From Streptomyces cavernae (lineage in GTDB: Bacteria; Actinomycetota; Actinomycetes; Streptomycetales; Streptomycetaceae): DNA of 64,000 nucleotides. Shown here piece after piece: positions 52,114-60,895 of this stretch; the first letter of the stretch is position 1, and every line of letters begins with the position of its first letter. The DNA is taken from NCBI RefSeq assembly GCF_004023625.1, contig NZ_RPDJ01000044.1, forward strand, positions 1 to 64,000, written 5' to 3'. Under the pieces are notes generated by a model. It made no database searches. It was not told where the DNA came from and worked only from the letters and a program-made list of their open reading frames with translations. The translations under genes were made by a program, and so were the position numbers.

Positions 52114-52707
52114 ATGAGCAGCAGGCGGTCGAAGCGGAGCCGTATACGTACGACGCGACGGCTGTGGCGGTGGCGGAGCAACCCGCTGCGCCGACGCGAC
52201 GATGTCATAGAGGCATGGGTCGTGCTGACCGTCTGGGCGGTCGTCGTAGTGGGTGGCGCGCTCGCCGGCCTGGTCACGGCCCTCGCGGCGCAGGAGACCT
52301 TCGCCCAGCAGCGTGCCGAGCGGCATTCGGTACGGGCCGAGCTCGTCGCGGATGTCCCGCGGAGCGCTTCGGCCGGCGCGCGGGACATGACCCAGGCCAC
52401 GGTCCGCTGGACGGGCCCGGACGGTTCCGCCCGCACCGGCCGCGCGCTGGTGAAGACCGGGCAGCAGGCCGGAGCCGCGGTCGTGATCTGGACGGATGGA
52501 GAAGGACGGCTCAGCATCGAGCCGCCGAGCCCCGTGGAGGGTGCCGTCGAGGCGGGGTTCATGGGAACCACCGCGGCGCTCGCCGCCGCCGGCACGGCGT
52601 TCGGAGCGGGAGCCCTCGTCCGGTGGCGGCTCGAGAAGCGGCGCGTCGACCGATGGGGGACGGAGTGGGCGCTGGTCGGCCCGCAGTGGGGCCACAAGAC
52701 CGGGTGA
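52114..52707 (+). CDS. Rv1733c-like two-helix membrane protein
   Basis: The 197-residue protein begins with a very basic stretch (SSRRSKRSRIRTTRRLWRWR), then NPLRRRDDVIEAWVVLTVWA and a first helix. A soluble middle domain at about 70-145 follows (ATVRWTGPDGSARTGRALVK, AVVIWTDGEGRLSIEPPSP), then a second helix and a C-terminal RWRLEKRRVDRWGTEWALVG. This is the layout of mycobacterial Rv1733c, a strongly induced DosR-regulon protein of unknown function. GAGGAGG lies upstream. The acyltransferase gene follows and is probably in the same operon. Confidence 0.85.
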   Translation: MSSRRSKRSRIRTTRRLWRWRSNPLRRRDDVIEAWVVLTVWAVVVVGGALAGLVTALAAQETFAQQRAERHSVRAELVADVPRSASAGARDMTQATVRWTGPDGSARTGRALVKTGQQAGAAVVIWTDGEGRLSIEPPSPVEGAVEAGFMGTTAALAAAGTAFGAGALVRWRLEKRRVDRWGTEWALVGPQWGHKTG

Positions 52708-52895
52708 GGTGAACGGTCTCGCCGACCCGTCCTGGTTGGCCGGGTACTGTCGCGGCCGTCGTGCCCGCGGTCGCTCGCGACGCAATCGCCGAGGCCATCG
52801 GCGCCGAACTGTCCGGCACCGGCAAGGCCGGGCCGGCGCGACAATGGAGCCTGGCACCTGTGTTCCTGGTCCTCGTCCCGAAGGGAGGTGGGATC

Positions 52896-54329
52896 ATGGA
52901 CAAGTCGAGCGGAGCGTCCAGGTCCGCCCGGCCCGGTTCCCGGACGGCGATCATGGAGCGGTTGAGCCCGCAGGACCTCATGATGCTGTGGCCTGATGAT
53001 CTCGGCTGGCCCGAGACCATAGGCGCCCTCGCCATCCTCGACGGAACCGGACTGCTCGACCCGGACGGCCGCTTCCGTGTCGAGGCGGTACGTGAGGTGA
53101 TCGAAAGCCGCCTGCCGCTGGCTCACCGGTTCCGCCAGCTGCTCCACACGCCCCGGCCTGGACTGGGCCCGCCACTGTGGGTCGATGCGCGGTCGTTCGA
53201 TCTCACCGAGCACGTACGGGTCCGCCCGTTCGCCGCTCCCCCCGATGAGGCGCAGCTTCTCCGCACCGTCGAGCGACTGCGTGCCGTCCCGTTCGAGCGT
53301 TCCCGGCCGCTGTGGCTGATGTGGTTCCTGCCCGGGCTGGCGGACGACCGGGTGGCCATGTTCGTCAAGTTGCACCACACCATCGCCGACGGTGCGGCGG
53401 GGGTGGCGCTGGTGGGCACGTTCCTCGACCTCAGCGCCGATGCGCCCGCGACGCCCACCCGCCCGTGGACCCCGGCTCCGAAGCCGTCGAGCCGGGACCT
53501 GTTCGAGGACAACCTTCGTCGGCGCGTCCAGGCGGCCCGAGACTCTGTGTCGAAGCTGGCTCGGCCCACCGCCACGCTGCGGCGGGCCCGGGAGGGGTGG
53601 CCCGCAGTACGCGAGGGCTTCATCAGGGGGCGAGCGCCGCGGACCAGCTTCAATGTCCCGATCGGCCGAGACCGCAGGATGGCGGTCGTCCGCAGCAGTC
53701 TCGACGTCCCGAAGCAGATCGCTCACGACCACGATGCCAAACTGAACGACGTTCTGATGACGGCCGTCGCCGGCGGCCTGCGAGAGCTGTTGTGCGGCCG
53801 GGAGGAGAGCGTCGAGGACCTGGTCCTGCGGGCTTTCGTTCCCGTCTCGCTGCACCGGGAGCAGCCCGGTCGGGCACGTGGCAATCAGAACGGAATGATG
53901 TTCGTGCCGCTGCCGGTCGGTGAGGCCGATCCCGTTCGGCGGCTGCGGGCGATCGCCACGGCGAGCGCCGAACGCAAGAAGTACGTCGTTCGTCCTCCCG
54001 AAGGCGTGATCGCCCGTAACGGCGTCCTCCAACGGGCCATGCTGCGCCGCCTCGCCCGTCAACGGTGGGCGAACGTGTACGTCACCAACATCCCGGGGCC
54101 TCCCGCTCCGCTCTACCTCGGTGGGGCGAGACTGCTCGAGGTGTTCCCCGTGGTGCCGCTCAGTGCGAACGTCACACTGGGCGTCGGCGCACTCACCTAT
54201 GCCGGGCAGCTCAGCGTCTCCGTCATAGCCGACGCGAGTGCCCTCCCCGATGTCGAGGTCTTCGCCGCGGGCATGGAGAACGCACTGCAGGCACTGGGGG
54301 CGCTGCGAACCCGGGCTGACGCGCGGTGA
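52896..54329 (+). CDS. Wax ester synthase / diacylglycerol acyltransferase (WS/DGAT)
   Basis: The 477-residue enzyme transfers acyl groups from acyl-CoA to diacylglycerol or alcohols, storing carbon as triacylglycerol or wax. The catalytic motif HHTIADG lies at about residue 155 in MFVKLHHTIADGAAGVALVG. Family blocks SPQDLMMLWPDDLGWPETIG, LNDVLMTAVAGGLRELL and WANVYVTNIPGPPAPLYLGG are present. GGGAGG precedes the ATG. Mycobacterial Tgs1, a DosR target, has the same role in dormancy. It follows the Rv1733c-like gene without a recognised box of its own. Confidence 0.93.
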   Translation: MDKSSGASRSARPGSRTAIMERLSPQDLMMLWPDDLGWPETIGALAILDGTGLLDPDGRFRVEAVREVIESRLPLAHRFRQLLHTPRPGLGPPLWVDARSFDLTEHVRVRPFAAPPDEAQLLRTVERLRAVPFERSRPLWLMWFLPGLADDRVAMFVKLHHTIADGAAGVALVGTFLDLSADAPATPTRPWTPAPKPSSRDLFEDNLRRRVQAARDSVSKLARPTATLRRAREGWPAVREGFIRGRAPRTSFNVPIGRDRRMAVVRSSLDVPKQIAHDHDAKLNDVLMTAVAGGLRELLCGREESVEDLVLRAFVPVSLHREQPGRARGNQNGMMFVPLPVGEADPVRRLRAIATASAERKKYVVRPPEGVIARNGVLQRAMLRRLARQRWANVYVTNIPGPPAPLYLGGARLLEVFPVVPLSANVTLGVGALTYAGQLSVSVIADASALPDVEVFAAGMENALQALGALRTRADAR

Positions 54330-54457
54330 AGCCGACACAGACGGAGACGCCCGATAGCCCTCACCGTCCCGCGCGGCTCGCGCCGGCGCTCACCGTCCCG
54401 CCGGGCTCGCGGCGACCGTCCCGCCGCGCTCACGGCGGTCCTTCGGCCGTGTCGTCG

Positions 54458-55360
54458 TCAGTCGTGCGGGACCACCGCGACCGGGCAGGCCACCTCGCGG
54501 ATCAGCGTGTGGGCGACCGGACCGAGGTGGGAACCGACCGCGCCGCGCCGACGCCTGCGCCGGCCCACCACCAGCAGCCCGGCACCGCCCGCGGCCTTCA
54601 CGACCAGACGGGCCGGGCGCCCCTCCGACAGCGTTTCCCGCACGAAGACACCGGCGTACTTCTCGCGCCATGGCTCCAGCAGCGCCCTCAGCTCCCGCTC
54701 CGCCCGCGCCCGGTCCTGGGCACGCTCCTCGGCGTCCACGAGGCCGTGCCGGTAGGGGACGTGCCAGGCGTGCACCACGCGCAGCGGCGCTCCGCGGGCC
54801 TGCGCGGCCCTCAGCGCGAACTCGAGCACTTCGTCGCACGGCCCGCCGACGTCGAGGGCGACCGCCACGTCACGACAGGGCGTATGAACCGATGGCTCGC
54901 CCGACCGGTCCGGAAGGTGGTCGTCCTGCCTGGTGTGACCGGACCGTACAAGGACGACCGGCCGCCCGGCGTGTGCGACGGTCGCCATGGCCACGGAGCC
55001 CGCGAAGAAGCCGCCGACACCGCCGAAGCCCCGGCTGCCGAGCACCAGCAGTTCGGCGTCCTCCGCCTCGGCGAGTAGTGCGGGTCCGGGTGGTCTGCGC
55101 AACTGCTCGGTGACGATGCACAGTTGCGGGTAGCGCTCGTTCAGGCGGTCGCCCGCGCTCCGCAGCACCTTGAGCGCCCGGTCCTGCGGAGCCTGAAGTT
55201 CGGGCAGGGTCGGGGGCCTTCCCTCGTCGGGCATCCCCTCCCATGCGTGCACCAGACGGAGCGGCAGGCCGCGCCGCAACGCCTCCCGTGCTGCCCAGTG
55301 GGCCGCGGCGTCGCTCTCCCGCGAGCCGTCCAGGCCCGCCACCACTACCGGCCTGAGCAT
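54458..55360 (-). CDS. Universal stress protein, tandem UspA domains
   Basis: The 300-residue protein has two UspA domains: RPVVVAGLDGSRESDAAAHW with LLVLGSRGFGGVGGFFAGSV in the first, and DVAVALDVGGPCDEVLEFAL with LLVVGRRRRRRGAVGSHLGP in the second. The first ATP-binding loop is intact, while the second has an unusual run of six Arg (RRRRRR) in place of the usual Arg-Gly turn. It lies 65 bases downstream of ppdK on the same strand and is probably in the same transcript. ATG 55360 was preferred over 55366 for spacing to AGGAG. Confidence 0.92.
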   Translation of the reverse strand: MLRPVVVAGLDGSRESDAAAHWAAREALRRGLPLRLVHAWEGMPDEGRPPTLPELQAPQDRALKVLRSAGDRLNERYPQLCIVTEQLRRPPGPALLAEAEDAELLVLGSRGFGGVGGFFAGSVAMATVAHAGRPVVLVRSGHTRQDDHLPDRSGEPSVHTPCRDVAVALDVGGPCDEVLEFALRAAQARGAPLRVVHAWHVPYRHGLVDAEERAQDRARAERELRALLEPWREKYAGVFVRETLSEGRPARLVVKAAGGAGLLVVGRRRRRRGAVGSHLGPVAHTLIREVACPVAVVPHD

Positions 55361-55425
55361 GACCATCACTCCTCTCGGCCCGTACTGTCGCCCTGCCTGC
55401 AACGGGCTTCCTCGTCGCTTCCTCG

Positions 55426-58113
55426 TCACCTGCTGTCGCTGGTCCCAGTGGTGTCCGCGAGCGCCGCTCGTCCCGCCTCCAGCCGGGCGGCCGGGATCCG
55501 GAACGGTGAGCACGAGACGTAGTCCAGCCCGGCGTGGTGGAAGAAGTGGATGGACTGCGGGTCGCCGCCGTGCTCGCCGCAGACCCCGGTCTGCAGGCGC
55601 GAGTTCACGGCACGGCCCGCTTCAACGCCCATCTCCACCAGCCGGCCGACGCCTTCCCGGTCGATCGTCTCGAAGGGCGACACGTCGAAGATCCCCTTCT
55701 CCAGGTACAGCGGGAAGAAGGATGCCTCGGCGTCGTCCCGGGACAGGCCCCAGGTGGTCTGTGTGAGGTCGTTGGTGCCGAAGGAGAAGAAGTCGGCGAC
55801 CTCGGCGATGCGTCCCGCGGTGAGCGCGGCGCGCGGCAGTTCGATCATCGTGCCGATCGGGAGGCCGAGTTCCCGGCCGGTCTCGTCCGCGACCGCGGCG
55901 AGCACGCGTTCGGCCTCGGCGCGGGCCTGCCGCAGCTCCTCGACCGTGCCCACCAGCGGGATCATGATCTCGGCACACGGCTCGCCGCCGGCGCCCAGCC
56001 GTTCGGCGACGGCCTCGGCGATCGCCCGTACCTGCATGGCCACCAGACCGGGCACGGCCAGTCCCAGACGTACGCCGCGCAGGCCGAGCATGGGGTTCTG
56101 CTCGTGCATGCGCTCGACGGCGTCCAGCAGTTCGCGGTCGTGGAGGTCGGGGTGGACGGCGCTCGCGAGGCGGACGGCCAACTCCGTGCGGTCCGGCAGG
56201 AATTCGTGCAGCGGCGGGTCGAGGAGGCGGATCGTCACCGGGAGGCCGTCCATGGCCTTCAGGATCCCGGCGAAGTCCGCGCGCTGCAGCGGCAGCAGGG
56301 CCGCCAGCGCCGCTTCGCGGGCGGTGTCGTCGCGGGCGAGGATCATCGCCTCGACGAGCGCGCGGCGTTCGCCGAGGAACATGTGCTCGGTGCGGCACAG
56401 TCCGATGCCCTGGGCGCCGAGGGCGCGAGCGCGTTCGGCGTCCTCCGGGGTGTCGGCGTTGGCCCGTACCCCGAGGCGGCGCACGGAGTCGGCGTGGCTG
56501 AGGGCTTGAAGGACGGCCTCGGTCAGCGGTCCGGTACCCCTCGCGGTCTCCAGCGAGCGTCCCACGTCGGAGGCGGTCAGCGGCAGCGCGCCGAGGTGGA
56601 CGGTGCCGGCCGTGCCGTCGACGGAGACGACGTCGCCCTCATGGACCACCACGCCCGAGGATGTGGTGAACTGCCGGGCCACGGGGTCGATGGCCAGCGA
56701 TTCCGCGCCGCACACGCACACCTTGCCCATGCCGCGCGCCACGACGGCGGCGTGGCTGGTCTTGCCGCCGCGGCTGGTCAGGATGGCCTCCGCGGCGATC
56801 ATTCCGGGCAGGTCGTCGGGAGTGGTCTCACGCCGTACGAGAACGGTGTGCTCTCCGGCGGCGGCACGGCGCCTCGCCTCGGCAGAGTCGAAGACGACGG
56901 CGCCGACGGCGGCGCCCGGCGATGCGGCCACGCCGTGGGCGATGGGCACGTCCGTGGGGCGGATGTCGAAGCGGGGGAACATGAGCCGGGTCAGTTCGGC
57001 GCCGTCGACGCGGTTCAGCGCCTCGTCCGCCGTGATCACGCTCTCCTCGCGCAGATCGTGGGCGATCCGGAAGGCGGCCTCGGCGGTGCGCTTGCCGACG
57101 CGTGTCTGCAGGATCCACAGCGTGCCGCGCTCGACGGTGAACTCCACGTCGCACAGGTCGCGGTAGTGCGCCTCCAGCGTGTGCAGGTGCTCGCCGAGTT
57201 CGTCGTAGGAGCGGGGGTCCAGGCGCCCAAGCTCGGCCAGCGGTACGGCGTCGCGGACGCCGGAGACGACGTCCTCGCCCTGGGCGTCGGGCAGGTAGTC
57301 GCCGTACCGGCCGCGGGCGCCGGTGGCGGGGTCGCGGGTGAAGGCGACGCCGGTGCCGGAGTCGGCGCCGAGGTTGCCGAAGACCATGGCCTGGACGTTG
57401 ACGGCGGTGCCGAGGTCGTCGGGGATGTGTTCGCGGTGGCGGTAGACGCGGGCGCGTTCGCCGTTCCAGGACTCGAAGACGGCACGGATGGCCCGGGTCA
57501 GCTGCTCGACGGGGTCCTGCGGGAAGTCCCCCCCGGTTTCCCGGCGGATGATCTCCTTGAACTCATCGGTGATGGCCGCGAGTTCCGCGGCGTCGAGGTC
57601 GTGGTCGTCAGTCGTCGAGCGGCCGGCCTTGTGCTCCGCGATGGCCGCCTCGAAGAGGTCGCCGTCCACCCCCATCACCGTGCGCCCGAACATCTGCACG
57701 AGCCGTCGGTAGGAGTCCCAGGCGAACCGCTGCTGTCCGGAGGCCTTGGCCAGCCCCGTGACGGAGTCGTCGTTGAGTCCGATGTCGAGGATCGTCTCCA
57801 TCATGCCGGGCATCGAGAACCGGGCGCCTGAGCGCACGGACAGCAGCAGCGGGTCGTCCGGGGCGCCCAGTTTGCGGCCCATCGCCCGCTCCAGGTCGGC
57901 GAGAGCGCGGGCGGCCTCCACACCGAGCTCGGGCGGTTCCTGCCCGGTCCTGAGATAGACCCGGCAGGCTTCGGTGGTGACCGTGAAGCCCGGGGGGACG
58001 GGAAGTCCGAGCCGGGTCATCTCGGCCAGGCCGGCTCCCTTTCCACCGAGCAGCGCGGCCATGTCACGGCTGCCCTCGGCGAAGGAGTACACGTACTTCG
58101 TCGGTGCGCTCAT
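55426..58113 (-). CDS. ppdK: Pyruvate, phosphate dikinase
   Basis: The 895-residue enzyme interconverts pyruvate, ATP and phosphate with PEP, AMP and pyrophosphate. The N-terminal ATP-binding part starts KYVYSFAEGSRDMAALLGGK GAGLAEM. The swivelling phospho-His domain has TSRGGKTSHAAVVARGMGKV CVCG. The C-terminal TIM barrel has LGLRGVRLG, IMIPLVGTVEEL, FSFGTNDLTQTTWGLSRDDA and the catalytic Cys in QTGVCGEHGGDP. Length fits the family. It lies between two USP genes and starts 14 bases after the first. In dormancy it could rebuild PEP or use pyrophosphate. Confidence 0.97.
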   Translation of the reverse strand: MSAPTKYVYSFAEGSRDMAALLGGKGAGLAEMTRLGLPVPPGFTVTTEACRVYLRTGQEPPELGVEAARALADLERAMGRKLGAPDDPLLLSVRSGARFSMPGMMETILDIGLNDDSVTGLAKASGQQRFAWDSYRRLVQMFGRTVMGVDGDLFEAAIAEHKAGRSTTDDHDLDAAELAAITDEFKEIIRRETGGDFPQDPVEQLTRAIRAVFESWNGERARVYRHREHIPDDLGTAVNVQAMVFGNLGADSGTGVAFTRDPATGARGRYGDYLPDAQGEDVVSGVRDAVPLAELGRLDPRSYDELGEHLHTLEAHYRDLCDVEFTVERGTLWILQTRVGKRTAEAAFRIAHDLREESVITADEALNRVDGAELTRLMFPRFDIRPTDVPIAHGVAASPGAAVGAVVFDSAEARRRAAAGEHTVLVRRETTPDDLPGMIAAEAILTSRGGKTSHAAVVARGMGKVCVCGAESLAIDPVARQFTTSSGVVVHEGDVVSVDGTAGTVHLGALPLTASDVGRSLETARGTGPLTEAVLQALSHADSVRRLGVRANADTPEDAERARALGAQGIGLCRTEHMFLGERRALVEAMILARDDTAREAALAALLPLQRADFAGILKAMDGLPVTIRLLDPPLHEFLPDRTELAVRLASAVHPDLHDRELLDAVERMHEQNPMLGLRGVRLGLAVPGLVAMQVRAIAEAVAERLGAGGEPCAEIMIPLVGTVEELRQARAEAERVLAAVADETGRELGLPIGTMIELPRAALTAGRIAEVADFFSFGTNDLTQTTWGLSRDDAEASFFPLYLEKGIFDVSPFETIDREGVGRLVEMGVEAGRAVNSRLQTGVCGEHGGDPQSIHFFHHAGLDYVSCSPFRIPAARLEAGRAALADTTGTSDSR

Positions 58114-58127
58114 CAGGCTTCGGCCTC

Positions 58128-59030
58128 TCAAACGTGGGGAACGACGGCGACGGGGCAGCCGACGTGATGGATCACGGCATGGGTGACGGGGCCGGTGCGC
58201 GGGCCCATCGGGGCCTCGGTCAGCCGGTGGCCGACGACGCACAGGCTCGCCTCGGAGGTGGCGCGCAGCAGCGCGGACCGGGGCTTGTCCTCCGGCACCG
58301 TCTCGACGACCCGGACGTCCGGGAACTTCTCTCGCCACGGTTCGAGCACGGCGGACAGGAAGCCCTGCCACTCCTGCGCCCGCTGCGGTTCGCCGAGCAG
58401 GGCGAGCTCGCCCGGGCCGAGACCGAGGGCGAAGGGCGCCTGCCAGGCGTGGACGACCCGCAGCCCGGCCCGGCGCAGCCGGGCGGCCTCGAAGGCGAAC
58501 TCGATCACCTCGTCGCACGGCTCGCTCAGGTCGACGCCCATTACCACGTCCCTGTACCGGGGCCTGGTGGCGGTGCTGCCGTCGCCGGCCGGCAGGTGTT
58601 CGTCGCCCGGCTCCTCGTCGGCGCGTACGAGGACGACGGGCCGGGTGGCCTTCGCCACCACACCCAGGGCGACCGAGCCCACCAGGAACCCGGTGAGGCC
58701 GCTCAGCCCCCGGGAGCCCAGCACCAGCACCTCGGCCTGCTCGGCCACGCGCAGCAGCGCGGCGGTCGCCGGCCCGTCGACCTGCTCGTCGGACACGAAC
58801 ACGTCGGGGCAGGCGGCGCGGACGCGGTCCTCCGCCTCACGCAGCACGCGTCGCGCCATGTGCCGCTGGACGGCACTCGCCCGCTCGCCGTCCACCCGGT
58901 GGGGATGCCAGTTCCGCACGTGCACCAGCCGCAGCGGCCGCGCTCGGCGCCCGGCTTCGCGGGCCGCCCACTCGGCGGCGGCGAGACTCTCGGACGATCC
59001 ATCGACTCCGGCAACGACGAACGGAACCAT
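58128..59030 (-). CDS. Universal stress protein, tandem UspA domains
   Basis: The 300-residue protein has domains PFVVAGVDGSSESLAAAEWA / VLVLGSRGLSGLTGFLVGSV and DVVMGVDLSEPCDEVIEFAF / LCVVGHRLTEAPMGPRTGPV. The first keeps the full ATP loop. It is the first gene of the USP-ppdK-USP block and closely resembles the USP at 54458, suggesting duplication around ppdK. GGAGG is 8 bases before ATG 59030. A DosR-like box lies 87 bases upstream. Confidence 0.93.
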   Translation of the reverse strand: MVPFVVAGVDGSSESLAAAEWAAREAGRRARPLRLVHVRNWHPHRVDGERASAVQRHMARRVLREAEDRVRAACPDVFVSDEQVDGPATAALLRVAEQAEVLVLGSRGLSGLTGFLVGSVALGVVAKATRPVVLVRADEEPGDEHLPAGDGSTATRPRYRDVVMGVDLSEPCDEVIEFAFEAARLRRAGLRVVHAWQAPFALGLGPGELALLGEPQRAQEWQGFLSAVLEPWREKFPDVRVVETVPEDKPRSALLRATSEASLCVVGHRLTEAPMGPRTGPVTHAVIHHVGCPVAVVPHV

Positions 59031-59116
59031 GACGGGCACCTCCAGGGTCGATCGCTACTGTTACCAGGGTCACGCCAGGTCGGGCCGTCGGCCATGGGCC
59101 GCAGGGGCTCGGCGAG

Positions 59117-59131
59117 GGGACCATTCGGCCC
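59117..59131. promoter_or_regulatory. DosR/OsdR-like box of the USP-ppdK-USP operon
   Basis: GGGACCATTCGGCCC, 86 bases before the first USP start on the minus strand. The rest of 59132-59459 has no supported gene. Confidence 0.55.
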
Positions 59132-59256
59132 TGGGGCCGTGTCCCGCGGGGTGTGGCGCGGTGCGCACAACAGCGCCCACGGCCGAGGGCCGAGGAGGTT
59201 CGGCACCCGCGGACGGGGAACTTCGGCCCCCGTGGGGCCGCCCCTGGGCAGCTCAC

Positions 59257-59280
59257 CTCTCCGGCTCGCCTCCCGGCTCG
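59257..59280. repeat. 24-bp direct repeat shared with the 3' end of the flavodoxin gene
   Basis: The 24 bases here, starting CTCTCCGGCTCG, recur exactly at 59573-59596, inside the last codons of the flavodoxin-domain gene (EPGGEPER on the minus strand). The flanks AGCTC also match. It may mark a duplicated and then deleted gene end. Confidence 0.6.
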
Positions 59281-59459
59281 CCCGTCGGACACGCCGGGTG
59301 GGCCGGGTGCCGGTGCACCGGCTCAACGCCTCCCGGACCCGCCTGGTCAATCTGTACGGAACGTACGACCGGAACGACAGGCCCACTCATTGGCAGGCAC
59401 TCATTCCCTCGGCCGGCGGTCGTGCCGGGGCTGATCACCGAGGCTGATCACGCAGACCA

Positions 59460-59491
59460 GGCCGGGCCGGGGCGCTGACCCCGGCCCGGCC
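59460..59491. terminator. Hairpin terminator downstream of the flavodoxin gene
   Basis: GGCCGGGCCGGGG pairs perfectly with CCCCGGCCCGGCC (13 bp) around 6 bases. A weaker hairpin (CCCGCGGTTCC / GGAACCCGCGGG) lies at 59509-59537, nearer the stop. Confidence 0.7.
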
Positions 59492-59565
59492 GGCCCGTGC
59501 CGCCGAGAACCCGCGGTTCCCGTACGGAACCCGCGGGACCTCAGCTGTCTCAACCTCTCGGTGTC

Positions 59566-60105
59566 TCAGCTCCTCTCCGGCTCGCCTCCCGGCTCGGTGC
59601 TCCTCTGCGGCTTGCCGCCCAGCTCGGTGGCGATGTGGTCCGCCCATGCCTCGATCGCGGTGAAGTCCCGGTAGTCACCGCCCTTGCCCGATGCGACGAT
59701 CTTGCGAGCGACGAACCCCTTGGCGCCCTCCTGGAGGCAGCCGCCGAAGGTGACGTGCTCCCGGGCGTCGAGCCGGTCCATCGCCTTCTTCACACCGTGC
59801 ACCGGTGGGATCTCCTTCTCGGAGGCCGAGGCGTCGAGCGGTCCGCTGCTGAAGAACCACACGGGGCGCTCCGCCAGGACGTCGCGGTGGCGGCGGACGA
59901 AGTGGCGGGCGTCCTTCTGCCAGCGCCCGGCATACAGTCCGCCTCCGACCACCACGGCGTCGTAGGACTCCGGGTGCATCACGGTCGCGGCGTCCCGGGC
60001 GTCCGCCTCGAGTCCGTCCTTGCGCAGGACGTCGGCGATGTCCTCGGCGATCTGCGCGGTCGATCCGTTCGTCGTTCCGTAAGCGACCAGCACACTCGTG
60101 GTCAT
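59566..60105 (-). CDS. Flavodoxin-domain protein (HemG-like)
   Basis: The 179-residue protein has the FMN phosphate loop VLVAYGTTNGSTAQIAEDIA, then SYDAVVVGGGLYAGRWQKDA and VWFFSSGPLDASASEKEIPP. This pattern is shared with menaquinone-dependent protoporphyrinogen oxidase (HemG) and related one-electron carriers. The last residues (PQRSTEPGGEPERS) are an unusual hydrophilic tail. AGGAGG precedes the ATG. It is 16 bases downstream of a CBS-BON gene and probably co-transcribed. Confidence 0.87.
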   Translation of the reverse strand: MTTSVLVAYGTTNGSTAQIAEDIADVLRKDGLEADARDAATVMHPESYDAVVVGGGLYAGRWQKDARHFVRRHRDVLAERPVWFFSSGPLDASASEKEIPPVHGVKKAMDRLDAREHVTFGGCLQEGAKGFVARKIVASGKGGDYRDFTAIEAWADHIATELGGKPQRSTEPGGEPERS

Positions 60106-60121
60106 GATGGTCCGCCTCCTC

Positions 60122-60853
60122 TCACAGCCTGCGCAGCCAGTCTTCGGTGACGCCGTGCAGCGCCGGCCCCTCCGGCTGGAGGCGCGCGTCGTCCAGCCGG
60201 TAGGAGAGCTCGTCGACCACCGCGACCACGCCGTCGATCCGGCGGGTCATGGCGACGGCGATCTCGGTCTCGGTCTTGCGTTCCATGTGCCCGGCCAGCG
60301 TGACCACGCCCTCCACCACGGAGACCTCGATGGTCCGGGGCGCCAGCCAGAGCGCGCGTTCCAGCACCTCCTTGATCACCTCGTCACGGATCTCGCCGTC
60401 GGGCCGCAGGAAGACCTGGAGCAGGTCCCGGCGAGTGACGATGCCGACGAGCCGTTCCTCCTCGTCGAGGACGGGCAGCCGCTCCACGCGGTGCTGCGTC
60501 ATGGTCCGGGCGGCCTCGGCGATGGTGTCGTCGGCATGCACGGTGACGGGCGGGGCGGTCATCAGCTGTCCGGCGGTGCGTGCACCCGCCTTCGCCGCCT
60601 CCTTCCTGGCACCGCGCGTCAACCGGGCGAACGGGAAGCGCCGGTGCGGGGCGTACGGGTCGCGCGTCCGCGCCTGCCGGATCATCAGGTCGGTCTCGGA
60701 CAGCACCCCGATGACCTTGTCGTCTTCATCGACCACCGGGAGCCCGCTGATCCGGTGGTCGGCGAGCAGGTGGGCCACCTCCTTGAACGGAGTGTCGTAC
60801 GTGGCGCGAACGACCTCGGTCGCCATGACGGAGCCGACCTTGTTGTGCTTCAT
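60122..60853 (-). CDS. CBS-pair and BON domain protein (copy 3)
   Basis: The 243-residue protein has CBS domains at about 8-60 (GSVMATEVVRATYDTPFKEV, GLPVVDEDDKVIGVLSETDL) and 97-150 (LMTAPPVTVHADDTIAEAAR, RLPVLDEEERLVGIVTRRDL), and BON at about 160-225 (VSVVEGVVTLAGHMERKTET). It is more diverged than copies 1 and 2 and ends HGVTEDWLRRL instead of IAHHWLPER. It lies between the acyl-CoA synthetase fusion gene and the flavodoxin gene, all on the minus strand. It probably senses adenine nucleotides. Confidence 0.92.
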   Translation of the reverse strand: MKHNKVGSVMATEVVRATYDTPFKEVAHLLADHRISGLPVVDEDDKVIGVLSETDLMIRQARTRDPYAPHRRFPFARLTRGARKEAAKAGARTAGQLMTAPPVTVHADDTIAEAARTMTQHRVERLPVLDEEERLVGIVTRRDLLQVFLRPDGEIRDEVIKEVLERALWLAPRTIEVSVVEGVVTLAGHMERKTETEIAVAMTRRIDGVVAVVDELSYRLDDARLQPEGPALHGVTEDWLRRL

Positions 60854-60895
60854 GGCTGATGCCTCCTGTTTCCGACTCGGTGAGAAGTCGGCTCC

